A stretch of DNA of 64,000 nucleotides from an uncultured Helicobacter sp. (lineage in GTDB: Bacteria; Campylobacterota; Campylobacteria; Campylobacterales; Helicobacteraceae), in contig CALVDZ010000004.1 in assembly GCA_944326445.1 (NCBI GenBank), forward strand, positions 1 to 64,000. Reading direction: 5' to 3'. Shown here in pieces: positions 15,926 through 23,526 of the stretch. Position 1 is the first letter of the stretch. Each line of letters begins with the position of its first letter. Position numbers and translations under genes: made by a program. The notes beneath the pieces were generated by a model. It saw only the letters and a program-made list of their open reading frames with translations. It was not told the origin of the DNA and made no database searches.

Positions 15926-16708
15926 ATGAGTCTCTTTCTCCCTATTGCCCTATGGAGCGGCGATGTGCCTCCTCCACAAGCCCCATATAAGCAGACAAAT
16001 CCCTTTTTCTCAAATACAGAATCTAACACCATCATCGAGCTCACGCCCTCTCAATCCTCTCAATCCTCTCAATCCTCTCAATCCTCTCAATCCTCTCAAT
16101 CCTCTCAATCCTCTCAATCCCCGCAGCCCGCGGGAGATAAAAACCTCATCGTATTCATCGGTGGGCTTATGGATAGCCATCATCGCGTGCTCTTTAGGGA
16201 GTTTGCGAACTTTAGGCAGGGGAGCTATCCTAAGTTGGCGCATATCCCCTTTGTGGGCAAGATTTATACGACTTTTGATCACAAGGCTCTTTTTGCCTCG
16301 TGGCTCCCACATCTCATCGCTAGCGGTTATCATCTGTATATTTTTGCACATAGCTGGGGAGCGGCAAATATCTGCAAGCTCCTCTCGCGCCTCATGCTCG
16401 CGCCTGCAAGCATTCCGCTGCTTGTCACGATGGATCCCGTGGGCTATTGGAGGTTAGCGCACAAGCCACAGAGTATCGGCGTGTGGGTAAATATCTATGT
16501 GGCGGATAAATGGCGGCATATCACAGTGCCCAATATCTGCACCTACATCGGGCGTGCGTGGAATCACTGCAGAGCCGCTGACACCGAGATAGTGCTCAAA
16601 AACTATCACTCTCACACTAAGAGTGATAAAAATCGCAAAATCATTGCGCACGCGAGCATTAGGACGATGATGGAGGCTTTTAACACAAGCAAAGAGGTGC
16701 TTTTCTAA
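15926..16708 (+). CDS. Alpha/beta-hydrolase-like protein with a variable SQS repeat
   Basis: 260 residues. After an N-terminal proline/serine-rich segment containing eight 9-bp repeats (SQS units), a hydrolase-like fold begins with LIVFIGGLMDS. The nucleophile elbow is seen as IFAHSWGAAN with the serine in a G/H-x-S-x-G-like context, and a possible acid residue follows in LVTMDPVG. A late His-rich segment (KNYHSHTKS) could supply the catalytic His. The substrate is unknown. Changes in repeat number would not shift the frame, only lengthen or shorten the linker. The short weak N-terminus may or may not be a signal peptide. Confidence 0.65.
   Translation: MSLFLPIALWSGDVPPPQAPYKQTNPFFSNTESNTIIELTPSQSSQSSQSSQSSQSSQSSQSSQSPQPAGDKNLIVFIGGLMDSHHRVLFREFANFRQGSYPKLAHIPFVGKIYTTFDHKALFASWLPHLIASGYHLYIFAHSWGAANICKLLSRLMLAPASIPLLVTMDPVGYWRLAHKPQSIGVWVNIYVADKWRHITVPNICTYIGRAWNHCRAADTEIVLKNYHSHTKSDKNRKIIAHASIRTMMEAFNTSKEVLF
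16048..16119 (+). repeat. Eight tandem copies of a 9-bp unit
   Basis: CTCTCAATC repeated eight times without interruption (72 bp), encoding a Ser-Gln-Ser tract within the hydrolase gene. This is a likely length-polymorphic microsatellite. Confidence 0.95.
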
Positions 16709-16974
16709 ATGCTTAAAAATCTTTTTGCTTACACCCCACCCACCTCAAGCGAGGCAGGCACATTTGCTCACACTCAATTTGGCACAGCCCTTGGACTAAG
16801 GCAGCTCCTACTCCCCACTCAAGCAAAAGCATTAGAATAGCAAAATGCGCAAATCCCATAGCCGCACCACATCTCTCACATAGCCGCTTGTGTATGACTT
16901 TTCATCAATGGAGATTGCAAAATCCTCACTTTTAAGCACAAACGACATTGAGTGCGTGGCAAAGATATAAGATT

Positions 16975-18072
16975 TTAAATCCCAACTCCACAATCTCGCA
17001 AAAAATCCTCCGCTAGACTTTTGGGCGAGATGGTATCATTGAGGGGGCTAAAGTCCCTGCGCGCATACGCCTCGCAGGCTAATCGCCCAATCATTGCGGC
17101 ATTATCCGCGCAAAACTCTAGCGGCGCTAGAATAAGCCTCTTGTCAAACTCGTGGCATAGAGATTCTATCTTAGCGCGCAAAAAGGCATTGGCACTCGCC
17201 CCGCCAACCACCCCAAAATGCGTGAAATGCGCGCCATATCGCTCAAAGTAGATTCTAAGCTTATTAAGGATGTGCGCACAAGCAGCCTCTTGGAAGCTCG
17301 CACAGATTTGCGCTCTTAGCTCCTCTAGCGCGCCCCCCTCCACAATACTCTGCGCGCCATTCTCCGTGATACCCTGTGCTTTGAGTATCTCTAGCCGCAC
17401 CGCGTTTTTGAGCCCTGAGAAGCTAAAGCTAAGCCGCTTATCACGCAAAAGCGGTATGGGCATAGGCAGCAGCGCGCCGCTATGCTTGGCGGCATAGGAT
17501 TCTACGATAGGTCCGCCCGGATAGCCTAGGGAGAGCATTTTTGCTACCTTATCAAAACTCTCGCCAAAGCTGTCATCAAGGCTCTGTGCCACAAGCGTGA
17601 TGTGCTCATAATCGCGCATATGCAAAATCTGCGTGTGCCCGCCCGAGACGAGCAGCACGCCTAGTCCCTCGCCGATATGCGCGCGCGGCGTGTCGATAAA
17701 AAGCGAGTAGATGTGCCCTTTGAGATGATTGAGGCATATCAGTGGGAGCTTGAGGCTTAGTGCTAGGGCGTTTGCCATACACATACCCTCGCTAAGCGTT
17801 ACGCTTAGTCCCGGGCGATTGGCAATGGCGATGGCTTTAAGCGGGGAGAGAGGCGCGCTTGGAGTAAGCGTGCGCAAAAAGTCTGTGAGCTTAGAGAGGA
17901 GTAGGGGGAGATTCTCAGCGTGCAGGCGCGAGGCGATCTCGGGCACCACCCCGCCAAAGGGGCTGTGGTGTGAATCTTGGGAAAGCTTGGTGTGAAAGAG
18001 GAGTTTGCAATCTGCAAGACGCGTGAGGGCTAGGGAGCTATCATCGCAGCTAGATTCTATGCTCAAAATCAT
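16975..18072 (-). CDS. tsaD: tRNA N6-adenosine threonylcarbamoyltransferase
   Basis: Transfers the threonylcarbamoyl group to A37 of ANN-decoding tRNAs. A 365-residue ASKHA-fold protein with the N-terminal ESSCDDS phosphate motif, GGVVPEIASRLHAENL (metal-ligand His region), NRPGL, LVSGGHTQ and FGVVGGASAN. The length is slightly above the usual roughly 340. A TATAAT promoter lies 38-43 bp upstream. The 266-bp gap between this stop and the hydrolase gene holds only short unsupported reading frames. Confidence 0.96.
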   Translation of the reverse strand: MILSIESSCDDSSLALTRLADCKLLFHTKLSQDSHHSPFGGVVPEIASRLHAENLPLLLSKLTDFLRTLTPSAPLSPLKAIAIANRPGLSVTLSEGMCMANALALSLKLPLICLNHLKGHIYSLFIDTPRAHIGEGLGVLLVSGGHTQILHMRDYEHITLVAQSLDDSFGESFDKVAKMLSLGYPGGPIVESYAAKHSGALLPMPIPLLRDKRLSFSFSGLKNAVRLEILKAQGITENGAQSIVEGGALEELRAQICASFQEAACAHILNKLRIYFERYGAHFTHFGVVGGASANAFLRAKIESLCHEFDKRLILAPLEFCADNAAMIGRLACEAYARRDFSPLNDTISPKSLAEDFLRDCGVGI

Positions 18073-18109
18073 CTCTTATCCTTATACAAAATACCACGCA
18101 AAGGGCGCG

Positions 18110-18115
18110 ATTATA
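18110..18115 (-). promoter_or_regulatory. Predicted -10 element for tsaD
   Basis: Minus-strand TATAAT in the context GCTATAATCGCGCC, the same extended form seen upstream of rho, ssrA and the cystathionine enzyme gene. Confidence 0.6.
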
Positions 18116-18146
18116 GCATTTGTTTGGGTTTTAAAAAATAAAAGAT

Positions 18147-18152
18147 TATAAT
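18147..18152 (+). promoter_or_regulatory. Predicted -10 element for the agmatine-deiminase-like gene
   Basis: TATAAT 30 bp upstream of ATG 18182, in an A/T-rich run; AAGGAGAG precedes the ATG. Confidence 0.6.
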
Positions 18153-18181
18153 TGGGATTATTTTAAGTTTAAGGAGAGAGT

Positions 18182-19189
18182 ATGCTACGCGCAGAGTGGG
18201 AAGAGCAAAAGGCGGTGCTAGTTGGCTTTCCGCACAAAAAGAGTGATTGGAAGCCTATGCTAAAAGAGGCGCAGGAATGTGTGATTGGCTTTATCAAGCA
18301 AATAGCGGAGTTTGAATGCGTGTGGGTGTGTGTGGATCCGCGCGATAAAGACGCCAAAAAGCTCCTGCTCAAAGCCTGCAAAAAGGAGCTCAAAAACGGG
18401 CTTTTACGCATTTTTGATGTGCGGAGTAATGATATATGGGCGCGGGATTTTGCCCCGCTCACGATACGCAAAAACCATCAGAATCTTTTGCTAGATTTTG
18501 GCTTTAATGGTTGGGGGCTGAAGTTTGGGGCTAATTATGACAACGCTATGAGTGGCACGCTGCACGCGATGGGCGTGTTTGATAATCTCCATACCCAAGC
18601 CCTCGTGCTTGAGGGCGGGAGTATCGAGAGTAATGGCACTGGTATCGCGCTCACTACGACTACCTGCCTGCTAGAGAAAAACCGCAATCCTCATCTAAAT
18701 AAGCAGGAGATAGAATCTACGCTCCTTCGCGTGCTAGGGCTTAAGCAGATTCTGTGGGTGGAGAGCGGGTTTTTGCGTGGCGATGATACAGATAGCCATA
18801 TCGATATGCTCGCACGCTTCATCGATGAGCGCACGATTGCTTATGTCAAATGCGAGGATAGGGACGATGAGCATTATGAGGCGCTGTGCGAGATGGAGCG
18901 CGAGCTGCGGGGGTTTAGGGATTTGGAGGGGAGGGCGTTTAGGCTTGTCGCGCTGCCATTCCCCAAGCCCATATACCACAAAAAGGAGCGTTTGCCCGCG
19001 AGCTATGCGAATTTTTTGTTTGTCAATGGCGGGCTCATTGTGCCAACCTATGGCGATAAGAAAAACGACAAAAAAGCACTGAAGATTCTGCAAGAGGCAC
19101 TGCCCAATCGGCGCGTGGTGGGTGTGAAGGCAAAAAGCCTCATCAAGTGGCATGGGAGTTTGCATTGTGCGAGTATGCAGATGTATTGA
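18182..19189 (+). CDS. Agmatine deiminase family protein
   Basis: A 335-residue guanidine-modifying (pentein) enzyme of the bacterial peptidyl-arginine-deiminase/agmatine deiminase family. Active-site signatures: RSNDIWARDFAP, LEGGSIESNG, DDTDSHIDMLARF (His-x-Asp) and the catalytic Cys329 in WHGSLHCASMQ. The expected reaction is agmatine to N-carbamoylputrescine plus ammonia; the H. pylori/Campylobacter homologue context supports this but the substrate is inferred. Monocistronic, divergent from tsaD. Confidence 0.88.
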   Translation: MLRAEWEEQKAVLVGFPHKKSDWKPMLKEAQECVIGFIKQIAEFECVWVCVDPRDKDAKKLLLKACKKELKNGLLRIFDVRSNDIWARDFAPLTIRKNHQNLLLDFGFNGWGLKFGANYDNAMSGTLHAMGVFDNLHTQALVLEGGSIESNGTGIALTTTTCLLEKNRNPHLNKQEIESTLLRVLGLKQILWVESGFLRGDDTDSHIDMLARFIDERTIAYVKCEDRDDEHYEALCEMERELRGFRDLEGRAFRLVALPFPKPIYHKKERLPASYANFLFVNGGLIVPTYGDKKNDKKALKILQEALPNRRVVGVKAKSLIKWHGSLHCASMQMY

Positions 19190-19242
19190 ATCTAGGTGGC
19201 AATGTAGCAGATAATATGCTCCACCTAGCTACCACATTGCGT

Positions 19243-19513
19243 TTAAAACAACTCGCTATGTGAGCCTAGATTGAGCGCGTTTAAGATAAGCACATCTTCT
19301 TGTTTGTTGTAGATTAGGAGCAAATCCGGCTTTATGTGGCATTCTCTAAGCCCTCTTAGCGAGCCCTTTAGCTTATGATCTCTGTATTTTGGCTCTAGGA
19401 TTTCATCATCACACAATCTCTCGATGATGGTATCAACAAGCTCTCTATCCTTGACATATAAGTTTATCATACGCCTTATCAAACCTTTTACTTGAATGAA
19501 AGGTGTATTTCAT
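19243..19513 (-). pseudogene. YafQ-family mRNA interferase toxin, frameshifted near its N-terminus
   Basis: Downstream frame: LEPKYRDHKLKGSLRGLRECHIKPDLLLIYN...LGSHSELF, the RelE/YafQ toxin signature found in the H. pylori HP0894 type. The expected start is ATG 19513, which overlaps the antitoxin stop as ATGA. It gives MKYTFHSSKRFDKAYDKLICQG and then a stop, while the body of the toxin is read in another frame from about 19,482. A lost TATGA between CAAGGA and TAGAGAG would restore QGYDRELVDT, which fits the family. The toxin is thus probably inactive unless translation starts at the internal ATG, which would lack the first beta strand and helix. Confidence 0.8.
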
Positions 19514-19728
19514 TTTATGCCTCTATATTGTCTATATTCTTCCATAGAACTAAAGGTTTTTAGCTTACCCTCCTTGTATAGCCTTGTCATCTCTTCACTT
19601 TCCCTCTCCATCTCTGCGATGATCTCCGCCCTCGTCTTTTTTGCTCTTACCTTAGCCTGCACGCCTTTAGCCAATCCTTTAAACGCTGGGACAAACTCTT
19701 CTTTGACATTTTCTATAACCAAAGTCAT
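19510..19728 (-). CDS. Antitoxin of the YafQ-type pair (RelB/DinJ-like)
   Basis: A 72-residue acidic protein, MTLVIENVKEEFVPAFKGLAKG..., which fits the antitoxin position and size of the HP0895/HP0893 kind. ATG 19728 has AAGGAG upstream. The C-terminal half (KKTRAEIIAEMERESEEMTRLYKEGK) would be the toxin-binding region. The gene looks intact although the toxin is broken. Identification leans on the linkage as much as on sequence. Confidence 0.75.
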   Translation of the reverse strand: MTLVIENVKEEFVPAFKGLAKGVQAKVRAKKTRAEIIAEMERESEEMTRLYKEGKLKTFSSMEEYRQYRGIK

Positions 19729-19760
19729 CACGCTCTCCTTCAAGTGGTATTTGTCTAAGC

Positions 19761-19766
19761 ATTATA
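19761..19766 (-). promoter_or_regulatory. Predicted -10 element of the toxin-antitoxin operon
   Basis: Minus-strand TATAAT (CATTATAATGC) 33 bp upstream of the antitoxin ATG. Confidence 0.55.
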
Positions 19767-19830
19767 ATGAATCTAGGGAGTAATATCAATACATAACAAA
19801 GCAGCAAAATCGAGTGAGGATTAAAAGCAA

Positions 19831-20196
19831 TGGTGGAGTTGTGGGGAATCGAACCCCAGTCCAAAAAGCATTTCCACTAAGCTTCTACATGTTTAGATAG
19901 GATTTTTGTCTTTTTGCCTGCGAGAAAACCCCCAAACTCCACAAGACAAGCAGTCTCTTTGTCTTTTTGCTAGGCTAAAGACTTCACCTAGCAAGCATCT
20001 AGCGCGATGACGACAGAATCCAAGAGGCTAGAACTCCTAGAGTGTCGGCTCCTAAAAGGAATGAGACTTACGCCACTTTTGCGTAAGCTGGAGCGTAATT
20101 TGTATTGTTTGCGTTTATTGCTGTTGGCAGTTTGAGAGCTTACCGGCTCACATGCACTTAGATTCTACACTTCCTGTCGAATGCCTTTTCAACCCC
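19831..20196 (-). ncRNA. ssrA: tmRNA
   Basis: A 366-nt transfer-messenger RNA. The 5' GGGGTTG pairs with CAACTCC next to the encoded 3' ACCA. The T-arm (GGGGTTCGATTCCCC) is visible at 19,842-19,856 in reverse complement. The tag reading frame runs from GCA at 20,112 to TAA at 20,068 and encodes ANNTNYAPAYAKVA, close to the H. pylori tag VNNTDYAPAYAKAA. Pseudoknot-type stems (for example GACAAAGAGACTGCTTGTC) follow. It rescues stalled ribosomes with SmpB. Confidence 0.97.
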
Positions 20197-20215
20197 TTAA
20201 AAAGTGAGAGCGCGC

Positions 20216-20221
20216 ATTATA
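20216..20221 (-). promoter_or_regulatory. Predicted -10 element of ssrA
   Basis: TATAAT in GCTATAATGCGCGC, 20-25 bp upstream of the mature tmRNA 5' end, consistent with a short 5' leader removed by RNase P. Confidence 0.7.
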
Positions 20222-20251
20222 GCACAAATCCACGCGAGATTTTCACAATTC

Positions 20252-21475
20252 CTACTCGTGCCGCAGCGCGTCGATGGGATTGAGCCTTGAGGCGCGGCGT
20301 GCGGGGAGATAGCCAAAGAGCACACCGATACATACCGAAAACACAAACGCCACAATCGCGGTGGGAATATCAAAGATAAAGGGTAAATCCTTAGCATACG
20401 CAAAGCCCAAAGAGCCAAAAAACGCCACGACAATCCCTATAAGCCCCCCAAGCGCGCTAAGCGTAACCGCCTCGATGAGAAACTGCAGTAGCACCTCGCT
20501 CTGCAGCGCCCCAATCGCCATTCTCGTGCCAATTTCCTTAGTGCGTTCAGTCACCGAGACGAGCATTATATTCATAATCCCTATGCCGCCCACCAGCAGG
20601 CTCACCCCCGCCACAAAGCCCAAAAACATCGTCAAGATTCTGATATTTGCGCTAAAGGCTTGCGCGATTTGCTTAGTATCCATAATCTCAAAAGAATCCC
20701 TCTCGCCCGCCTTGACATTGCGTATATCGCGCAGTGCCCTTGTAAGCGCGAGATTGACTTCCATAGAATCCATATCATCGCGCGCGCGTATCATAATGCG
20801 ATTGTAGGCATTCATCGTGGCATTGCGTGAGATGGAGCGCGCAAAGGTTTTTGCAGGCAGCAGCAGCACATCGTCCTGATCGTTGCCCATACCACCCTGT
20901 CCCTTTGTCTCTAGCACGCCCACGCACTCGCACACGATATTGCTCAGGCGGATTTTTTTGCCTAGTGGATTTTCCTCGCCAAAGAGATTTTTACGCACCG
21001 ACTCGCCAATCACACAGACATTGCTCCCTACCTTATATTCCGTATCCTCAAAAGCCCTGCCCTGCGCGGTATCCCACTGCGTAACCTTAAAAAAACTCGC
21101 ACCCACGCCCTGCACCTGTGTCATGGTGTTTTGGGATTGGAATTGCAAAAGCGTGGAGCTCTGTGAGATGGGGGCGAGCGCGGCGACATACTCGCGCATA
21201 CGAGATTCTAACTCGCGGACTTCTTGGGCGTTGAAGTTGCGCCGTATATTAGAGCCGCCCGGATTCATCGCGCGGGCAGGAAAGATAAGGATAATATTGC
21301 GCCCAAGTGAAGTGAAGGTATCGCTTGTTTGCTTGGTTACGCCATTGCCTAGGCTTATCATCATCACCACCGCGCCCACACCGATGATCACGCCTAACAT
21401 CGTGAGAAACGCCCGCAAAAAGTTGCGCTGAATCTGTCGGAGTGCTAGCAAAAAGGCATTGAGTATCATCGCCAC
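20252..21475 (-). CDS. MacB-type ABC transporter permease
   Basis: A 407-residue inner-membrane permease of the MacB/FtsX class: one N-terminal transmembrane helix (FLTMLGVIIGVGAVVMMIS), a periplasmic MacB_PCD domain (about 40-270) and three C-terminal helices (ILTMFLGFVAGVSLLVGG..., VTLSALGGLIGIVVAF..., IVAFVFSVCIGVLFGY). The conserved ERTKEIGTRMAIGA cytoplasmic segment is present. Here the ATPase is a separate gene, unlike E. coli MacB, where the domains are fused. It is the last gene of the OMF-MFP-ATPase-permease operon. Confidence 0.92.
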   Translation of the reverse strand: MAMILNAFLLALRQIQRNFLRAFLTMLGVIIGVGAVVMMISLGNGVTKQTSDTFTSLGRNIILIFPARAMNPGGSNIRRNFNAQEVRELESRMREYVAALAPISQSSTLLQFQSQNTMTQVQGVGASFFKVTQWDTAQGRAFEDTEYKVGSNVCVIGESVRKNLFGEENPLGKKIRLSNIVCECVGVLETKGQGGMGNDQDDVLLLPAKTFARSISRNATMNAYNRIMIRARDDMDSMEVNLALTRALRDIRNVKAGERDSFEIMDTKQIAQAFSANIRILTMFLGFVAGVSLLVGGIGIMNIMLVSVTERTKEIGTRMAIGALQSEVLLQFLIEAVTLSALGGLIGIVVAFFGSLGFAYAKDLPFIFDIPTAIVAFVFSVCIGVLFGYLPARRASRLNPIDALRHE

Positions 21476-21515
21476 CTACCTTCATAGAATCTGTATAACA
21501 ATCTCATCACAAACC

Positions 21516-22202
21516 TCACACCACAAGCCTGCCATCAAGGCAGTGAATCTCGCGGCTCGCATAGCGCGCCATATCGGGCTCGTGCGTTACCATTAGGATT
21601 GTAATCCCAAGCTCGGTATTAAGCTCGCAGAGAATCTCCATAATCTCCACGCTGCGCTTGGTATCGAGATTGCCCGTGGGCTCATCAGCGAGCAAAAAGA
21701 GGGGCTTGGAGGCAATCGCGCGCGCAATTGCCACGCGCTGCTGCTGCCCGCCGCTGAGCTTAGCACTGCTATGATCTGCCCATTTTTCTAGCCCCACGCG
21801 CTTTAGTGCCTGCAGGGCGATTTCTTTGCGCCTCTCTTTTTTGATACCGCGATACATCAGTGGGAGCTCGACATTCTCAAGCGCGGTGGTGCGCGCGAGG
21901 AGATTAAAGCCCTGAAAGATAAAGCCTATGTAGTTCCTGCGCAAAAGGGCGCGTTGGTTTTGCGTGAGCCCAAACACACTCACCCCACAGAATCTATACT
22001 GCCCTCGCGTGCCCACATCGAGCGTGCCTAGGATATTTGCGAGGCTAGATTTGCCCGAGCCACTAGGTCCCATAAGCGCGATAAACTCGCCCTGTTTTAT
22101 CTCTAGGCTCACGCCTTTTAGGGCTTCAAAGGCATTTTCGCCCTTGCCATAAGTCTTATGTATATCCTCTAACGCGATAAATTCTTGCATACCCTCTTGC
22201 AT
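21516..22202 (-). CDS. MacB-type ABC transporter ATPase
   Basis: ATP-binding subunit of the tripartite efflux system. Walker A GPSGSGKSS, Q-loop FIFQGFNLL, signature LSGGQQQRVAIARA, Walker B LFLLADEPTGNLD and H-loop VTHEPD are all present. The start at ATG 22202 overlaps nothing essential; ATG 22190 is an alternative. The reading frame extends upstream into the membrane-fusion gene, but family alignment begins at QEFIALEDI. Length of about 228 residues is normal for LolD/MacB-type ATPases. Confidence 0.93.
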   Translation of the reverse strand: MQEGMQEFIALEDIHKTYGKGENAFEALKGVSLEIKQGEFIALMGPSGSGKSSLANILGTLDVGTRGQYRFCGVSVFGLTQNQRALLRRNYIGFIFQGFNLLARTTALENVELPLMYRGIKKERRKEIALQALKRVGLEKWADHSSAKLSGGQQQRVAIARAIASKPLFLLADEPTGNLDTKRSVEIMEILCELNTELGITILMVTHEPDMARYASREIHCLDGRLVV

Positions 22203-22215
22203 ACCTCGCCCCCTC

Positions 22216-23517
22216 TTATTTTGCCTTGATAGCGGTGATGATTTTGCTTTGTGCGTCAATCCCGCTTAGGATTTGCGTGTATTGCCCATCAGAGATGCCC
22301 ACCTCCACGCTCACGGCTTGGGGTGTGCCGCCCTCTAGCACCCATAGCGTGCCCACTTTGCTAGCACTTGCTCTATTGCCTTGTGTTTGGGGCTTGGGGC
22401 GGCGAGGCGGGGCAAAGAGCGAGCTTATGGACTTAGATTCTGTAGGCATTGCCTTTTGCAGGGCTTTATTGAGATCAAAATACAGCGCGTTGCTTGGCAC
22501 GAGCAGGGCATTCTCGGCTTTGGCGATGATGATATCAGCAGTCGCGCTCATATTGGGGCGCAATAACAAATCCCTATTATCCACCTCAATTCTTGCGATA
22601 TAGCTCACGATCTCTGATGAGGCGCTAGAGCTGCTTGAGGAGCTAGAAGAGCTGGAGCTAGAGCTCCCATCGCCCGAGCCAAAATTGACTTTATTTACCT
22701 TTGCCCTAAATGTCCTATCGGGATAGGCATCTACGCTAAAGCTCACTTCCTGCCCCTCTTTAATCTTGCCTATGTCTGCTTCCGAGATATTTGCCTTTAG
22801 CACCATCTCTTCGAGTTTCTCGGCGACTTTAAAGAGCACGGGGGCTTGGAAGCTCGCCGCCACGCTTTGCCCCACCTCCACGCTTTTGGTCAAAATCACG
22901 CCATCAATGGGCGTAACGATATTGGAATTTTTGAGATCGATACTCGCGCTTTGTATGCTTGTCTCTATCTCGATGATAGAAGCCTTTTTGATATCCACAT
23001 CCGAGCGCGCGGAAGTGTAGGCGGTTTTGGCATTTTGGAGCTCGAGCTTGGAGGGGGCTTTGCCGCCTGTGCTCTCATACACATCAAGCAGCCTGTCATA
23101 ATTCCACTTTTTATCCACAAGCGTTTGCTCACTCGCTCTAAGCTGCGCCTTGGCGGAGTTTAGCTGCGCCTTGTAGCGCGCGATTTCTTGGTTGATCGTC
23201 TCGGGATTTATGCGCGCGAGGATCTGCCCCTTTTGCACACGATCGTTCTCCTCCACGAGCACTTCGAGCACGATACCCGAGATCACGCTGCCTATCTCCA
23301 CTTCATTGGTTGGCGAGAGCGAGCCAGAGGCTGATATGCTCGATTGGATCGCACCTTGCGTGGGCGTGATGGTTTCATACTTGATAGCAGGCGTGTGGAA
23401 TTTCCAAAAATATATAGCCACACCCGCAACAAGGGCGATGAGAAACGCAGAGGCGATGAGCCACTTGGGGTTTAGGTATTTTTTGGGAGGATTGAGGGTT
23501 GTGTAAATGTCGTTCAT
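22216..23517 (-). CDS. Membrane-fusion (adaptor) protein of the efflux system, MacA-like
   Basis: 433-residue HlyD/RND-type periplasmic adaptor. N-terminal transmembrane anchor (ASAFLIALVAGVAIYFW), barrel-sandwich halves (VEIGSVISGIVLEVLVEENDRVQKGQ and SNIVTPIDGVILTKSVEVGQSV) flanking an alpha-hairpin, then a beta-barrel. An unusual run of about 15 serines interrupts the loop after KVNKVNFGSGDG, encoded with mixed serine codons rather than a homopolymer. It connects the permease/ATPase with the outer-membrane factor encoded just upstream. Confidence 0.92.
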   Translation of the reverse strand: MNDIYTTLNPPKKYLNPKWLIASAFLIALVAGVAIYFWKFHTPAIKYETITPTQGAIQSSISASGSLSPTNEVEIGSVISGIVLEVLVEENDRVQKGQILARINPETINQEIARYKAQLNSAKAQLRASEQTLVDKKWNYDRLLDVYESTGGKAPSKLELQNAKTAYTSARSDVDIKKASIIEIETSIQSASIDLKNSNIVTPIDGVILTKSVEVGQSVAASFQAPVLFKVAEKLEEMVLKANISEADIGKIKEGQEVSFSVDAYPDRTFRAKVNKVNFGSGDGSSSSSSSSSSSSSSASSEIVSYIARIEVDNRDLLLRPNMSATADIIIAKAENALLVPSNALYFDLNKALQKAMPTESKSISSLFAPPRRPKPQTQGNRASASKVGTLWVLEGGTPQAVSVEVGISDGQYTQILSGIDAQSKIITAIKAK

Positions 23518-23526
23518 TGTGAGCTC

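Noticed and set aside
16774..16795. Sigma-54 promoter (TTGGCAC-N4-TTGG)
   Set aside because: The -12 element lacks the GC of TTGC and no flagellar gene follows.
16709..16974. Short frames on both strands between the hydrolase gene and tsaD
   Set aside because: 43 codons or fewer, without ribosome-binding sites or recognisable motifs; possibly remnants.
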